Of a stretch of DNA of 64,000 nt, positions 50,003 through 59,168 are shown in pieces. Position 1 is the first letter of the stretch, and each line of letters starts with the position of its first letter. The notes below the pieces were generated by a model, which saw only the letters and a program-made list of their open reading frames with translations, was not told the DNA's origin and made no database searches. Both the position numbers and the translations under genes were made by a program. The stretch is from Streptomyces monashensis. Its GTDB lineage: Bacteria > Actinomycetota > Actinomycetes > Streptomycetales > Streptomycetaceae. Where the stretch lies: the NCBI RefSeq assembly GCF_001866665.1, contig NZ_MLYO01000009.1, positions 186,001 through 250,000 of the forward strand. Direction: 5' to 3'.

Positions 50003-50917
50003 TCAGCGGCCCAGCTCGGCGGAGATGCGGCCGAGCTGGTCGAGTCGCTGCTCCAGCGTCGGGTGGGTGGAGAGCAGGTTGCCCGCGCTCTGCCGCGCGG
50101 AGAAAGCCGGGGCGAAGTAGAAGGCGTTGAACGGCTCGGCCTGGCGCAGGTCGCGCGTCGGGATCGCGCCCATCGCGCCGGTGACCTTGGTGAGCGCCGA
50201 GGCCAGCGCGGAGGGGCGGCCGGTGAGCAGCGCCGCCGAGCGGTCGGCGGACAGCTCGCGGTAGCGCGACAGCAGGCGCGTCAGCAGGAAGCTGACCGCG
50301 TAGACGACGGCGCTGACCGCGATGACCACCAGCAGGGCCAGGCCCTCGTCGTCACGGTCGTCGCGGCGGTCACCGAACCCGCCCCACAGACCAAACTGAA
50401 GGCCCATCCGTGTAAGGAAGCCGGCCATCACGCCGAGGAATCCGGCGATCGTCATCACGGCGACGTCCTTGTGCGCAACGTGCGAGAGCTCGTGCGCGAG
50501 CACGCCCTCCAGTTCCTCCGGCTCCAGACGGCGCAGCAGGCCGGTGGTGGCACAGATCACAGCATTGTTCGCATTGCGGCCGGTCGCGAATGCGTTCGGG
50601 ACGTCGCTGTCGGCGACGGCGACCCGGGGCTTGGGCATGTCGGCCAGGGCACAGAGACGATCGACCGCGCCGTGCAGTTCCGGGTACTCCTGCTCGGTGA
50701 CCTCACGGGCGCCCATGCTGAACGTGGCGATCTTGTCGCTGAACCAGAACTGCGCGATGAAAATGCCACCCGCGATGACGGCCACCAGCGGCCAGGCACC
50801 GCGTAGCAGCACGAACAGCGCCCCGACAAAGACCACGTAGAGCAAGCCGATCATGAACATCGTGGCCACCATGCGGCTGGTCAGGCCCCGGTCCGGCGCG
50901 AATCTCGTCCCGCTCAT
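50003..50917 (-). CDS. htpX: HtpX membrane zinc metalloprotease
   Basis: The 304-residue M48 protease has two N-terminal helices (MVATMFMIGLLYVVFVGALF and the next), zinc-binding HELSH in VLAHELSHVAHKD, two further helices, and the third ligand Glu in RYRELSADRSAALL. It degrades damaged membrane proteins on the cytoplasmic side. ATG 50917 fits the normal N-terminus. It forms an operon with pspAB, linking envelope stress sensing to proteolysis. Confidence 0.95.
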   Translation of the reverse strand: MSGTRFAPDRGLTSRMVATMFMIGLLYVVFVGALFVLLRGAWPLVAVIAGGIFIAQFWFSDKIATFSMGAREVTEQEYPELHGAVDRLCALADMPKPRVAVADSDVPNAFATGRNANNAVICATTGLLRRLEPEELEGVLAHELSHVAHKDVAVMTIAGFLGVMAGFLTRMGLQFGLWGGFGDRRDDRDDEGLALLVVIAVSAVVYAVSFLLTRLLSRYRELSADRSAALLTGRPSALASALTKVTGAMGAIPTRDLRQAEPFNAFYFAPAFSARQSAGNLLSTHPTLEQRLDQLGRISAELGR

Positions 50918-51149
50918 CGCCCATGCTCCACTTCTGTTCGGACCCCCGCTGGATCCCACTGTGGTGACGTTCGACAAGCCCCGGAAGTTCCCATGCGGCG
51001 TGGCCGACGTGAGGATCTCGGATGTGCTGGAGGGCAGCTGCGGCAGCAGGGGTGCCCTTTCCTGTATAGCCGCCCCTGTATAACCGCCGGAGCGCGATCG
51101 GAGAGAACCCACCTAAAGCGGTCGGCCGACTACGGCCTCCCGTGAGCTG

Positions 51150-51821
51150 TCACTGCGCGACAGCCTCGCGAGCGGGTGGGCCGATGGCCGCGCCGAGCAC
51201 AGCGTTGTTGGGCAGCAGCACCTGACCGTCCTCCGTATGGAGTTGGACGAACAACAGGGTCATGTCCGTCACCTCGCCCTCGATCCGGCCTCCGAGGGGT
51301 CCGGACTGAATGCTGATCCGCTCTCCGATCGCGAAGGGGTGCGAGACGAGCAGTACCAGACCAGCGCAGATATTGCCGAGGACCGGCTGCGCGGCGATCC
51401 CGAGGATCACTCCAGTCAGCGCGCCGCCCAGCAGGAGCTTTTCCCACGGCACTCGGATCAGGCTGAGGGCGCCGAGGATGACCAGGGCATAGCCGCACAG
51501 CAGGCAGATGACCCGCAGCGCGGCCGACCGGCTGTCGCTGATCCGCCCGGTCAGAAGCTTCACCAGATCGTCCGTGGCCCCACGCACCGCGATCAGCGCG
51601 CCCACCAGGAAGACGCACGCGCTGATGCCGGCGACCACCCGGGACGTCACCGAATCGTGGGTGTGCGGGCTGCCCAGCAGGCCGCCGAAGTTGAGCGACA
51701 CAACCAGTCCGCCAACGGCGAGAGACGTGGTGGCGACGGCCCTCCTGGTGCGAATCACCCCACGCCACTGCAGGCCGTGCCCGATCATGGCCCCACCAGC
51801 GCGTTCGTGGCTGCGCTTCAT
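51150..51821 (-). CDS. MscS-family mechanosensitive channel (short)
   Basis: The protein of about 223 residues has three or four hydrophobic helices. The pore helix and beta domain are recognisable: LLLGGALTGVILGIAAQPVL, then FAIGERISIQSGPLGGRIEG and LFVQLHTEDGQVLLPNNAVL. It lacks the large C-terminal cage of MscS proper, like many actinobacterial small homologues. It should release osmolytes on hypo-osmotic shock. ATG 51821 is preferred, but 51845 and 51857 are possible. It lies upstream of htpX in the same orientation with 230 bp between. Confidence 0.88.
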   Translation of the reverse strand: MKRSHERAGGAMIGHGLQWRGVIRTRRAVATTSLAVGGLVVSLNFGGLLGSPHTHDSVTSRVVAGISACVFLVGALIAVRGATDDLVKLLTGRISDSRSAALRVICLLCGYALVILGALSLIRVPWEKLLLGGALTGVILGIAAQPVLGNICAGLVLLVSHPFAIGERISIQSGPLGGRIEGEVTDMTLLFVQLHTEDGQVLLPNNAVLGAAIGPPAREAVAQ

Positions 51822-52618
51822 CTCCGCCCCTCTGCGTTCGAGCATGTCGCGGGGCACGTTACTTCACACCCGGTACGCCCTCTTGGAGACGGCGGCCTAC
51901 CGCACAGCAGGTACACGGGGGTACCCCGTAGACAGGGGGTGCCCCGGTGGACCTCCTTCGTGCCCCGGCGTCCACTCGTCGGTGGTCTGCATACAGACGT
52001 GGTGTGCGAGGCGGCCCGGGTCTACGGCGCAGGGGCCGAATGTCCGCCAGGACGCTCGGCACTCTGAGGACGACGCGGCCCTCGGCCTGGGTGCCCAGGC
52101 TCGACACCCGGCGACCCGGCAAGCAGGCAGAGGCCGACGCTGAGGAAGAATGGGGCGCTTGTCCCCCGGCGCGTGTCGTGCTCATCTTCGTAGGTTTCCG
52201 CATCAGCCCCTACCGATCGCCCGGAGTGCGGCTGCCGTTCGGCCACGGCCTCCTCACCGCATCCGCGGGCGTTGCCAGGGCCGGGAACGGGTGCTGTCCT
52301 GCAGCGTGTGTGCCTCGCTGCTGCTGTCCGGCCGGGCGGCGCCTGGTCCGGCAAGCCGGTGAAGCACCTCTGCGCAGCCTCACGTCGCACAGGTGATCCG
52401 GACAGCGTCCGCCAAAGGTGTCTTGAGGGCCGTCCGGGCCGGAGCCCTCAGATCTGCGGCGCTGGTGCAGGTATCGCGGCGGCGGCCGAGGCGGGTTCCC
52501 TCGTGTGGCAATCCCCACACACCTGTTCATTTGCGTGATCTTGCAACTAACGTGACGCCCTTTGCGTCCTACCCGTCATCGACAGAGCACCCGACGACCG
52601 ACCGGACGGACTGGGCAC
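51822..52618. other. 800-bp intergenic region with a G-rich inverted repeat
   Basis: I recognise no gene. ACGGGG-GTA-CCCCGT (51915-51929), followed directly by GGGGGTGCCCC (51935-51945), is reminiscent of copper- or metal-sensor operators but is not assignable by eye. The region holds the divergent promoters of the MscS and transglycosylase genes. Confidence 0.35.
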
Positions 52619-53332
52619 GTGCAAGATCAGCAAGCCGGAGCGACCGACAGCGGCGAGGTGTGGCGGCAAGGTCAGCAGCCCGCACATCTCGGCTGGGGGG
52701 TGTCGTCGCCCGCCACGACGTACCGATTTTCTCCGGCGGAGACAGAAACCAGGCGCTCCGGCCGCAGAGGGTGTCTGGTGGGTCTGGCCCTCGCAGCCGT
52801 ACTCGTCATCGCCGCTGCCCTCGGTGCCGTCTGGTGGCTGACCCGACCGCCCGCACTGCCCACCATTCCCGGTCAGTATCTGGCGACCGTTCAGTCAGCC
52901 ACCAAGACCTGCCCGGAGCTGAGCGTTCCGATGCTGGCCGCGCAACTCGACGCGGAGAGCCACTGGAATCCGAAGGCGGACTCCGGCAAAGCCCAGGGCA
53001 TCGCGCAGTTCCAGCCATCGACCTGGGCGGAGTGGGGGAAGGACTACACCGGCGACGGCCGGGCCGACGTGTGGAACCCACAAGACGCCATCCCGGCCCA
53101 GGGCGCCTACATGTGCCACCTGTTCAAGGAGGTCAAGGGCGTCCCCGGCGACCCCACCCAGCTCGCACTCGCCGCGTACAACGCCGGCCCCAACGCGGTA
53201 CTCAAGGCCCAGGGCATCCCACAGATCCCCGAGACGCAGAACTACGTCAACCGGATCGAGACGCTGATCCCGAAGTACACCCAGACCTACGCCAAGCAGA
53301 TCAGCGCGTCGCCCAACCCTCCGGGCGACTGA
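52619..53332 (+). CDS. membrane-anchored lytic transglycosylase (SLT)
   Basis: The protein of about 237 residues has a single membrane helix (about 51-74; LVGLALAAVLVIAAALGAVW) and an extracytoplasmic SLT domain. Catalytic Glu113 lies in LDAESHWNPKA; GIAQFQPSTW and LALAAYNAGPNAV are the other family motifs, and ETQNYVNRI is the substrate-groove end. It cleaves peptidoglycan without water, forming anhydro-muramic products. GTG 52619 is the chosen start without a strong ribosome-binding site; the frame extends to 52562. Confidence 0.9.
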   Translation: MQDQQAGATDSGEVWRQGQQPAHLGWGVSSPATTYRFSPAETETRRSGRRGCLVGLALAAVLVIAAALGAVWWLTRPPALPTIPGQYLATVQSATKTCPELSVPMLAAQLDAESHWNPKADSGKAQGIAQFQPSTWAEWGKDYTGDGRADVWNPQDAIPAQGAYMCHLFKEVKGVPGDPTQLALAAYNAGPNAVLKAQGIPQIPETQNYVNRIETLIPKYTQTYAKQISASPNPPGD

Positions 53333-53873
53333 AGCCCCCTGCTCCGAGTCAGATGATCAACGGCCCCGGACCCGGCATCGTCACGAGAACCCGGGCGGAC
53401 GACCGGTTCTGCTGGCCGGGCTCGACGCCTGGCGACGGCTGTGCCGTCGGCTCCTGGTCGCGGCCTCCCGTAAGCGATTCCTGGGCACGCTGCCGGCGGA
53501 CCCGGCGACCGCGATCCCCGACCGCCACGCGCCCGGAACGCGGCGACTGCCGCCGCATCCGCGATCACCGCCGCTCAGGGAGCCTGGGCCGTCCGGGTGC
53601 ACGAGGTACCCCGGGGGCGTGCGCGCGTGTCGTCTCGGTGTCGGTCGTGTGCTGTCACCTCGCCCCGGGATCAGTTGTGCCGCCAGCCTCAGCGTGTGCC
53701 CGCCCGGCGGGGGGACCGCCCCCTCCTTGACCATCCGGACCGGCAAGCCCCAGCCTGCTCGCGGCCTCTTCTGACATCCGCCCCGACGTTCGCAACACCT
53801 TCCTCGAGCTCGCTTTCCGTCCGGGGCATGGTTTCCGGGCCGACACTCTGTGCAGGTGTCGGCACATCCGTTG
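53333..53873. other. 540-bp region, no recognised gene
   Basis: Short Pro/Arg-rich frames only. I see no hairpin with a U-tract. It separates the transglycosylase gene from the convergent end of the mutarotase gene. Confidence 0.35.
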
Positions 53874-54884
53874 TCAGGTTCCTGGGGCGTACGCGACACC
53901 GAAGCCGAACTCGCGGCGCTGACCGGGTTCCAGGGCAAGTGCAGCGACGTGTTCGGGGCGGTTGAAGGCGTTGGTCATCGTCTCGACGGGTTCAAGGGCG
54001 ATGGAGGCGCGCCGGTCTCGGGCCAGCGTGTCTCCGGTGAAGACATGCATGTAGCCGCCGTACTGCCACACCAGCAGTTCCTCGCCGGTCGCCGGATCGG
54101 TGAGTACTGTCTCGATCCGTCCGTCAGGGCCAGGGGCCAGGTCCGCGTAGCAGGCGTCGATGACCGCGTCGCCGAGTCGCTTCGGTGCCCGGAAGTCCAT
54201 GTCGGGGCAGTCGTCCAGTGGAAGCAGGGCGGCATCGCCGGGCAGTGGGATGAGGGATGCGTCGGTGCGGATCAGGGTGTGCGCGGGGACATGCAGGACC
54301 AGGTCATCGATGGGGTGCGACAGAGCGAAGTAGGGGTGCCAGCCCATCGCGTAGGGGGCGGTGGTGTCCCCCACGTTCGTCGCCCGGATCAGGATACTCA
54401 GCTCGCGGTCGGTAATGGTGAATTCGGCTTCGAGGTCGAGGGCGAACGGGTAGCCGGGGTATCGGCCCGGTCTGATGCTCGTGGTGTGGAGCAGGAGGCG
54501 GGCGGAGTCGGCCGTCGTGGTGGAGTGGACGAGTTCGAAGGGTGTCTCGCGGGCGAAGCCGTGGTAGATCGTGCGGTCGCCATGGTGGCCGGGCAGCAGG
54601 TCGTGGCCGTGGCCGTCGTAGCGGTAGCGGCCGTCGGCGACGCGGTTGGTGAAGGGGGCCATCAGGCCGGCTCGTACGCCGTCCTGGGAGAGGAGTTCCT
54701 TTTCGTCGCGGTAGCCGTCCGTCAGCTCCTTCAGCGGCCCGGTCTCTTCGCGCCTGACCTGCCAGCTCAGCAGGGTTGCTCCGCGCAGGGCGAGGACGGC
54801 GCGGACGGTGTCGTCCGGCGCGGAGATGGCAAGGGTGGGTTCGCCGCCGAGGCGGTCCTCGGCGATCCGGTACTCGGCGGTCAT
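53874..54884 (-). CDS. aldose 1-epimerase (mutarotase)
   Basis: The 336-residue GalM-like enzyme interconverts alpha and beta anomers of aldoses. Key residues are visible: substrate-binding Asn-Arg in PFTNRVADGRY, His in TIYHGFA, catalytic His in YAMGWHPYFAL and catalytic Glu in SIALEPVETMTNAFN. It lies 16 bp after the ABC ATPase gene as the last member of the importer operon, so it likely prepares the imported sugar for phosphorylation. Confidence 0.92.
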   Translation of the reverse strand: MTAEYRIAEDRLGGEPTLAISAPDDTVRAVLALRGATLLSWQVRREETGPLKELTDGYRDEKELLSQDGVRAGLMAPFTNRVADGRYRYDGHGHDLLPGHHGDRTIYHGFARETPFELVHSTTTADSARLLLHTTSIRPGRYPGYPFALDLEAEFTITDRELSILIRATNVGDTTAPYAMGWHPYFALSHPIDDLVLHVPAHTLIRTDASLIPLPGDAALLPLDDCPDMDFRAPKRLGDAVIDACYADLAPGPDGRIETVLTDPATGEELLVWQYGGYMHVFTGDTLARDRRASIALEPVETMTNAFNRPEHVAALALEPGQRREFGFGVAYAPGT

Positions 54885-54900
54885 TCCCCTGGTGTTCCTC

Positions 54901-55683
54901 TCAGGTCGTTTCGGGGGCGAGCCTCTTCGCGCCCGTCATGATGGCCACGGCGTCCTCCATGGAGTGCGACTGTGGGGTGATCACGCCCGCGCAGCCTCCG
55001 AGTCGCTGGATGTGGATGCGGTCGGCGACCTCGAACACGTTGGGCATGTTGTGGCTGATGAGGATGATGCCGAGGCCCTGGTCGCGCAGGTCGCGGACGA
55101 GTTTGAGGACCTGGCCGGTCTCGCGGACGCCTAGGGCGGCGGTGGGCTCGTCGAGGATCACCACGCGGCCGCCGAAGGCTGCCGTGCGGGCGACGGCCAC
55201 GCACTGCCGCTGGCCGCCCGAGAGGGTCTCCACGGCCTGGTTGATGTTCTGCAGCGTGCCGATACCGAGCCGCTTGATGTGGTCGGCGGCCTGACGCTTC
55301 ATCTCGCTGGTGTCGAGCATGCGGAACACCGAACCGAGCACGCCCTTGCGGCGGATCTCCCGGGCGAGGAACAGGTTGCTGGCGATGTCCAGCGCGGGGG
55401 CGACGGCCAGGGTCTGGTAGACCGTCTCGATGCCCGCTTCGCGGGCGTCCTGAGGCCGTTTGAAGTGGACCTCCCTGCCGCCCACGAAGAGGCTGCCCTG
55501 GTCGGGGACGAGGGCTCCGGACAGGCACTTGATCAGCGTGGACTTGCCGGCGCCGTTGTCGCCGATGACGGCGAGGACCTCGCCGGGGTGGAGGGTGAGG
55601 TCGACGTCGTTCAGGCCGACGACCTTGCCGAAGAGCTTGACCAGGCCCTTGGCCTCGAGGACGGGGGCGGTGGCGGTGGTCAC
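54901..55683 (-). CDS. sugar ABC importer ATPase (single-domain, fructose/ribose type)
   Basis: The 260-residue ATPase has Walker A GDNGAGKSTLIKCLSG, signature ETLSGGQRQ, Walker B VVILDEPTAALG and the switch His in ISHNMPNVFE. It has one nucleotide-binding domain rather than the fused two of RbsA, like FrcA-type transporters. GTG 55683 overlaps the permease stop (GTGA), indicating coupling. Confidence 0.93.
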   Translation of the reverse strand: MTTATAPVLEAKGLVKLFGKVVGLNDVDLTLHPGEVLAVIGDNGAGKSTLIKCLSGALVPDQGSLFVGGREVHFKRPQDAREAGIETVYQTLAVAPALDIASNLFLAREIRRKGVLGSVFRMLDTSEMKRQAADHIKRLGIGTLQNINQAVETLSGGQRQCVAVARTAAFGGRVVILDEPTAALGVRETGQVLKLVRDLRDQGLGIILISHNMPNVFEVADRIHIQRLGGCAGVITPQSHSMEDAVAIMTGAKRLAPETT

Positions 55684-56714
55684 GACTTCACACTCCGGAT
55701 CCACTGGTCGACGGAGACAGCCGCGATCACCAGGATGCCGACTGCGAGGACTTGGTAGTTGGGGTCGATGCCGGCCAGCGCCAGGCCGTTGACGAAGACC
55801 TGGACGATGAGGGCACCGATCAGCGAGCCGAGCACCACTCCGCGTCCGCCGAACAGGCTGGTGCCGCCGATGACGACCGCGGTGATGGACTGCAGGTTGG
55901 CGTTGAGACCGCTGTTGGGGTCACCGCCGCCGACCCGGCCGACCAGGATCCAGGCGCCCACGGCGATGGCGAAACCGCCGACCATGTAGGCGCTGAGCAG
56001 CACCCGGTTGACGGAGATGCCGGCCAGGCGGGCCGCCTCGACGTCGTCGCCCACGGCGTACAGGTGCCGGCCCCAGGCGGTGTAGCGCAGGGCGTAGCCG
56101 ATCACCGCGTACAGGGCGATCATGATCAGGACGCCGTTGGTCAGGTTCAGCTGCCCCAGTGAGACCGTGTTGGCGGTCCACATCAGGATGTTGCCCGGCT
56201 GCAGGGCGATGGTCTGGCCCTTGGCGTAGATGAGGGTGATCGCGGTGAAGATGCTCAGTGTGCCGAGGGTGACGATGAACGGCGGCAGCTTGATCTTGGT
56301 GACCAGCAGTCCGTTGAGGGCCTGCGCGGCGATGGCGACGGCCGCCCCGGCGAGCAGGGCCATGACGCCCGGCCAGTGGTTGTCCGCGACGAGCTTCGAC
56401 ATCAGCAGCGAGGCGAGCACCATGATCGCGCCGATGGACAGGTCGATGCCGGCGGTGAGGATGATGACCGTCTGCCCAACGGCCAGCGAGCCGATCACGG
56501 CTACCTGCTGGATGACGAGCGAGAGGTTCTGCAGCGCGTAGAAGCGGTCGTTGACCAGGGAGAAGACCACAGCGGCGAGCACCAGGACGATCGCCGGGCT
56601 GAGGGCCGGCTGGCGGTGCAGCACCGAGTGGATGCGCTGGGTGAGGGTGGCGGGCCGGTTGAGGAGCTCCTCCGCCGGTGCCGGTGTGGCTTGAGGGTCC
56701 ACGTGGGTGGTCAC
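55680..56714 (-). CDS. sugar ABC importer permease (FrcC/RbsC type)
   Basis: The 344-residue integral membrane protein has about ten helices and the typical TAGIDLSIGAIMVLASLLMS near the N-terminus. WGRHLYAVGDDVEAARLAGI is the loop that couples to the ATPase, and AVVIGGTSLFGGRGVVLGSL is the conserved C-terminal motif. It works with the adjacent ATPase and lipoprotein to import a monosaccharide, probably fructose or a related ketose. It lies 121 bp downstream of the binding-protein gene, with a hairpin in the gap. Confidence 0.94.
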   Translation of the reverse strand: MTTHVDPQATPAPAEELLNRPATLTQRIHSVLHRQPALSPAIVLVLAAVVFSLVNDRFYALQNLSLVIQQVAVIGSLAVGQTVIILTAGIDLSIGAIMVLASLLMSKLVADNHWPGVMALLAGAAVAIAAQALNGLLVTKIKLPPFIVTLGTLSIFTAITLIYAKGQTIALQPGNILMWTANTVSLGQLNLTNGVLIMIALYAVIGYALRYTAWGRHLYAVGDDVEAARLAGISVNRVLLSAYMVGGFAIAVGAWILVGRVGGGDPNSGLNANLQSITAVVIGGTSLFGGRGVVLGSLIGALIVQVFVNGLALAGIDPNYQVLAVGILVIAAVSVDQWIRSVKS

Positions 56715-56785
56715 AGGGGGTCCTTCCGGTTCTTTCCCTCGTGTGGGCCTTCATGGGGCTCATGGAACTCATGCGGTGCGGTGCG

Positions 56786-56821
56786 GGTGCGCCGCCGGTG
56801 TGTATCCGCCGGCGGCGCACC
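56786..56821 (-). promoter_or_regulatory. intercistronic hairpin between binding protein and permease
   Basis: GGTGCGCCGCCGG / CCGGCGGCGCACC form a 13-bp perfect stem with a 10-nt loop, 14 bp after the binding-protein stop. There is no U-tract. Such hairpins partly terminate or protect the mRNA so that the binding protein is made in excess. Confidence 0.75.
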
Positions 56822-56835
56822 GGGATCGGACCGGG

Positions 56836-57960
56836 TCAGTTGCCCCAGCAGGCAGAGGCGGCCTGCGACGGGGTCTGGACGGTCAGGCCGCCGAGGGGCT
56901 TGGCGGCGGCGAGGGCGGTGCCGGTGTCGTAGAAGGACTTGCCGCCGGTCACACTGGGCTTGCTGCCGCCGCGGGCCAGCTTGGCGATCGAGTCGACGCC
57001 GAGGGACGCCATCTTGCCCGGGTACTGCACCGCGTCCGCCGCGAACTCGCCGCTGGTGAGGTTCTTCAGGCCGGCGCAGCTGCCGTCGATCGCGTAGATC
57101 GCGACGTTCTTCTCCTTGCCGGCCGCCTTCAGCGCGTTGTACGCGCCCTCGCCGGCGGGTTCGTTGATCGCGTAGACGACGTTGATGTTCGGGTTCGCCG
57201 ACAGGCAGTTCTCCATCGCGGTGCGGCCGCCGTCGATGGCGCCCTGGGTGGGCTGGTGGCAGGCGATCGTGTAGCTGCCGCCCTTGCCGCCGGTGTACTT
57301 GCCGGACTTGGCTTCCTTGCCGTTCTCGGTCTTGCTGCCCGGGTCGATGCCCATGCCCTCCAGGAAGCCGTGGTCGCGGTTGATGTCCACGGAGACGACC
57401 TGGTTGTTGAACAGGTCGAGCATGGCGATCACCGCCGGCTTGCCGTTCAGGGCGGCCGCGGCGTACTGCCCGTCGAGCTTGCCCGCCTGCTCGTTGTCGG
57501 TGGCGTAGGTGATGTTCGCGACGCCGGCCGGGTTGGGCGCGGTGTCCAGGGCGATCACGAACAGGCCGGCCTGCTTGGCCCGGTTCAGGGCGGCGTTCAC
57601 GGCGTCGCCGTTGGTGGTGATCAGGATGCCCTTGTCGCCCCGCGATATGGCGTTGTCGATGGCGGTGATCTGGGTCTGAGTGTCGCCGTCGGTGTTGCCC
57701 GCCGCCACCGTGAGACTCACGTTGTCCTTGGCCGCCTGGGTCTTGGCATCCTTCTCCATGCTCACGAAGTAGGGATTGGTGAGCGTCTTCAGGATCAGCG
57801 AGACCCCCACCTTGCCGCCGCCCGACGCGGACGAAGAGGAGCTTCCGTTCGAGGAACCGCAGGCCGCGAGCGTGGCGCCGAGGCAGATGCTGACGCCGAT
57901 CGCAGCCACTCCGGTACGCCGACCGCGGCGGCCCGACACCTGGCTGGAGGAGATGTTCAT
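56836..57960 (-). CDS. sugar ABC importer substrate-binding lipoprotein (FrcB-like)
   Basis: The 374-residue lipoprotein has a lipobox LAAC with Cys34, a Ser/Gly-rich linker, and a two-lobed periplasmic-binding fold starting VGVSLILKTLTNPYFVSMEK. Ligand-contact segments resemble fructose/ribose-type proteins (DNAISRGDKGILITTNGDAV, IALDTAPN, NRDHGFLEGMG). ATG 57960 is the start. It is the first gene of the importer operon, divergent from the LacI gene 150 bp away. Confidence 0.93.
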   Translation of the reverse strand: MNISSSQVSGRRGRRTGVAAIGVSICLGATLAACGSSNGSSSSSASGGGKVGVSLILKTLTNPYFVSMEKDAKTQAAKDNVSLTVAAGNTDGDTQTQITAIDNAISRGDKGILITTNGDAVNAALNRAKQAGLFVIALDTAPNPAGVANITYATDNEQAGKLDGQYAAAALNGKPAVIAMLDLFNNQVVSVDINRDHGFLEGMGIDPGSKTENGKEAKSGKYTGGKGGSYTIACHQPTQGAIDGGRTAMENCLSANPNINVVYAINEPAGEGAYNALKAAGKEKNVAIYAIDGSCAGLKNLTSGEFAADAVQYPGKMASLGVDSIAKLARGGSKPSVTGGKSFYDTGTALAAAKPLGGLTVQTPSQAASACWGN

Positions 57961-58002
57961 CGCTTGATCCCTTTCGGAGCCGTCCCTTGGCCGACGCTGA
58001 GA

Positions 58003-58100
58003 CAACGTTGACTGGGCGAGATACTGGGCCCGTATGGACGAGCCCGTCAAGACGCTGATAGACATGCGCGGGCAACGAGTAGGTAACGCACAACCGGTTG
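58003..58100. promoter_or_regulatory. LacI operator candidates CAACGTTG and CAACCGGTTG
   Basis: CAACGTTG (58003-58010, within a longer GACAACGTTGAC) and CAACCGGTTG (58091-58100) are perfect palindromes with the central CG preferred by LacI proteins. One is near each of the divergent starts. CAACGA occurs again at 58073-58078 and 58105-58110. Confidence 0.6.
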
Positions 58101-58109
58101 GAGACAACG

Positions 58110-59168
58110 ATGACTCAGGGCGAGGCCGCGCCCAGGTCCACCCGCAGCCGCCCCACCATGCGTGAGGTCGCGGCACTGGCCGGAGTGGCCATCAAGACCG
58201 TCTCGCGCGTGTTCAACGGCGTCCCCACCGTCGATCCGGCGATCGTCACCAGGGTCCGGGAAGCCGCCGACAAACTGGGCTACCGCCCCAACCTCACGGC
58301 CAGCAGCCTGCGACGCGGCGACGGCCGCACCGCCACCATCGGCATGCTCGTCGAGGACGCGGCCAACCCCTTCTCCGCCGTCCTGACCCGCACCGTGGAG
58401 AACGTGGCCCGCAAACGCGGAGTGCTGGTGCTCGTCGGCAGCCTCGACGAAGACCCGTCCCGCGAACGGGAGTTGGCCCAGGCGCTCATCGACCGCCGGG
58501 TCGACGGGCTGGTGATCGTCCCCGCGGGGCGGGACCAGAGCTACCTCATCAACGAGCAGCACACCGGCACCCGCATGGTCTTCGTCGACCGCGAGGCCGG
58601 CCTCCTGGATGCGGACGCCGTCGTCTCCGAGAACCGGCAGGGCGCCCTCACCGCCGTCAACCACCTGCTGAAAGCCGGCCACCGACGCATCGCCTACCTC
58701 GGCGACCGCGCGTCCATCCCCACCGCCGCCCAGCGCTTCGACGGCTACCGGCACGCCCTGGAAGTCGCACACATCGCGTACGACGACGAGATCGTGCGCC
58801 ACGTCGGGTCCAGCGAGGAGGCGGCCATCGCCGCGACCGAGCAGGTCCTGTCGCTGCCCGATCCGCCGACGGCGCTGTTCACCAGCCAGAACTTCGTGAC
58901 CATCGGCGCTGTCCGCGCGCTGCGCGCCATGGGCCTGCAGGACACCGTCGCCCAGGTGGGCTTCGACGACTTCCCCCTGGCCGACATCCTCAGCCCGGGC
59001 ATCTCCGTCATCGCCCAGGACGTCGAGCAGGTGGGCAGGACAGCCGCCGAGATGCTCTTCCACAGGCTGGACGGCGACGAGTCGCCCACCCGCACCGTCA
59101 CCGTGCCGACCCGGCTGATCGAGCGGGGCTCCGGCGAGATCCCAGCCGAAGGGCCCTGCCATGACTGA
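58110..59168 (+). CDS. LacI-family regulator of the sugar importer
   Basis: The 352-residue repressor has an intact helix-turn-helix (MREVAALAGVAIKTVSRVFN), hinge (RPNLTASSLRRG) and sugar-sensing domain (IGMLVEDAANPFSAVLTRTV, AGHRRIAYLGDR, VGFDDFPLADIL). ATG 58110 has GGAG 7 nt upstream. Its stop overlaps the kinase gene by 8 nt, so regulator and kinase are co-expressed. It likely controls both divergent operons through the CAAC...GTTG sites. Confidence 0.94.
   Translation: MTQGEAAPRSTRSRPTMREVAALAGVAIKTVSRVFNGVPTVDPAIVTRVREAADKLGYRPNLTASSLRRGDGRTATIGMLVEDAANPFSAVLTRTVENVARKRGVLVLVGSLDEDPSRERELAQALIDRRVDGLVIVPAGRDQSYLINEQHTGTRMVFVDREAGLLDADAVVSENRQGALTAVNHLLKAGHRRIAYLGDRASIPTAAQRFDGYRHALEVAHIAYDDEIVRHVGSSEEAAIAATEQVLSLPDPPTALFTSQNFVTIGAVRALRAMGLQDTVAQVGFDDFPLADILSPGISVIAQDVEQVGRTAAEMLFHRLDGDESPTRTVTVPTRLIERGSGEIPAEGPCHD

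Noticed and set aside
49277..50806. 509-codon plus-strand frame
   Set aside because: It is antisense to PspAB and HtpX, both with clear motifs.
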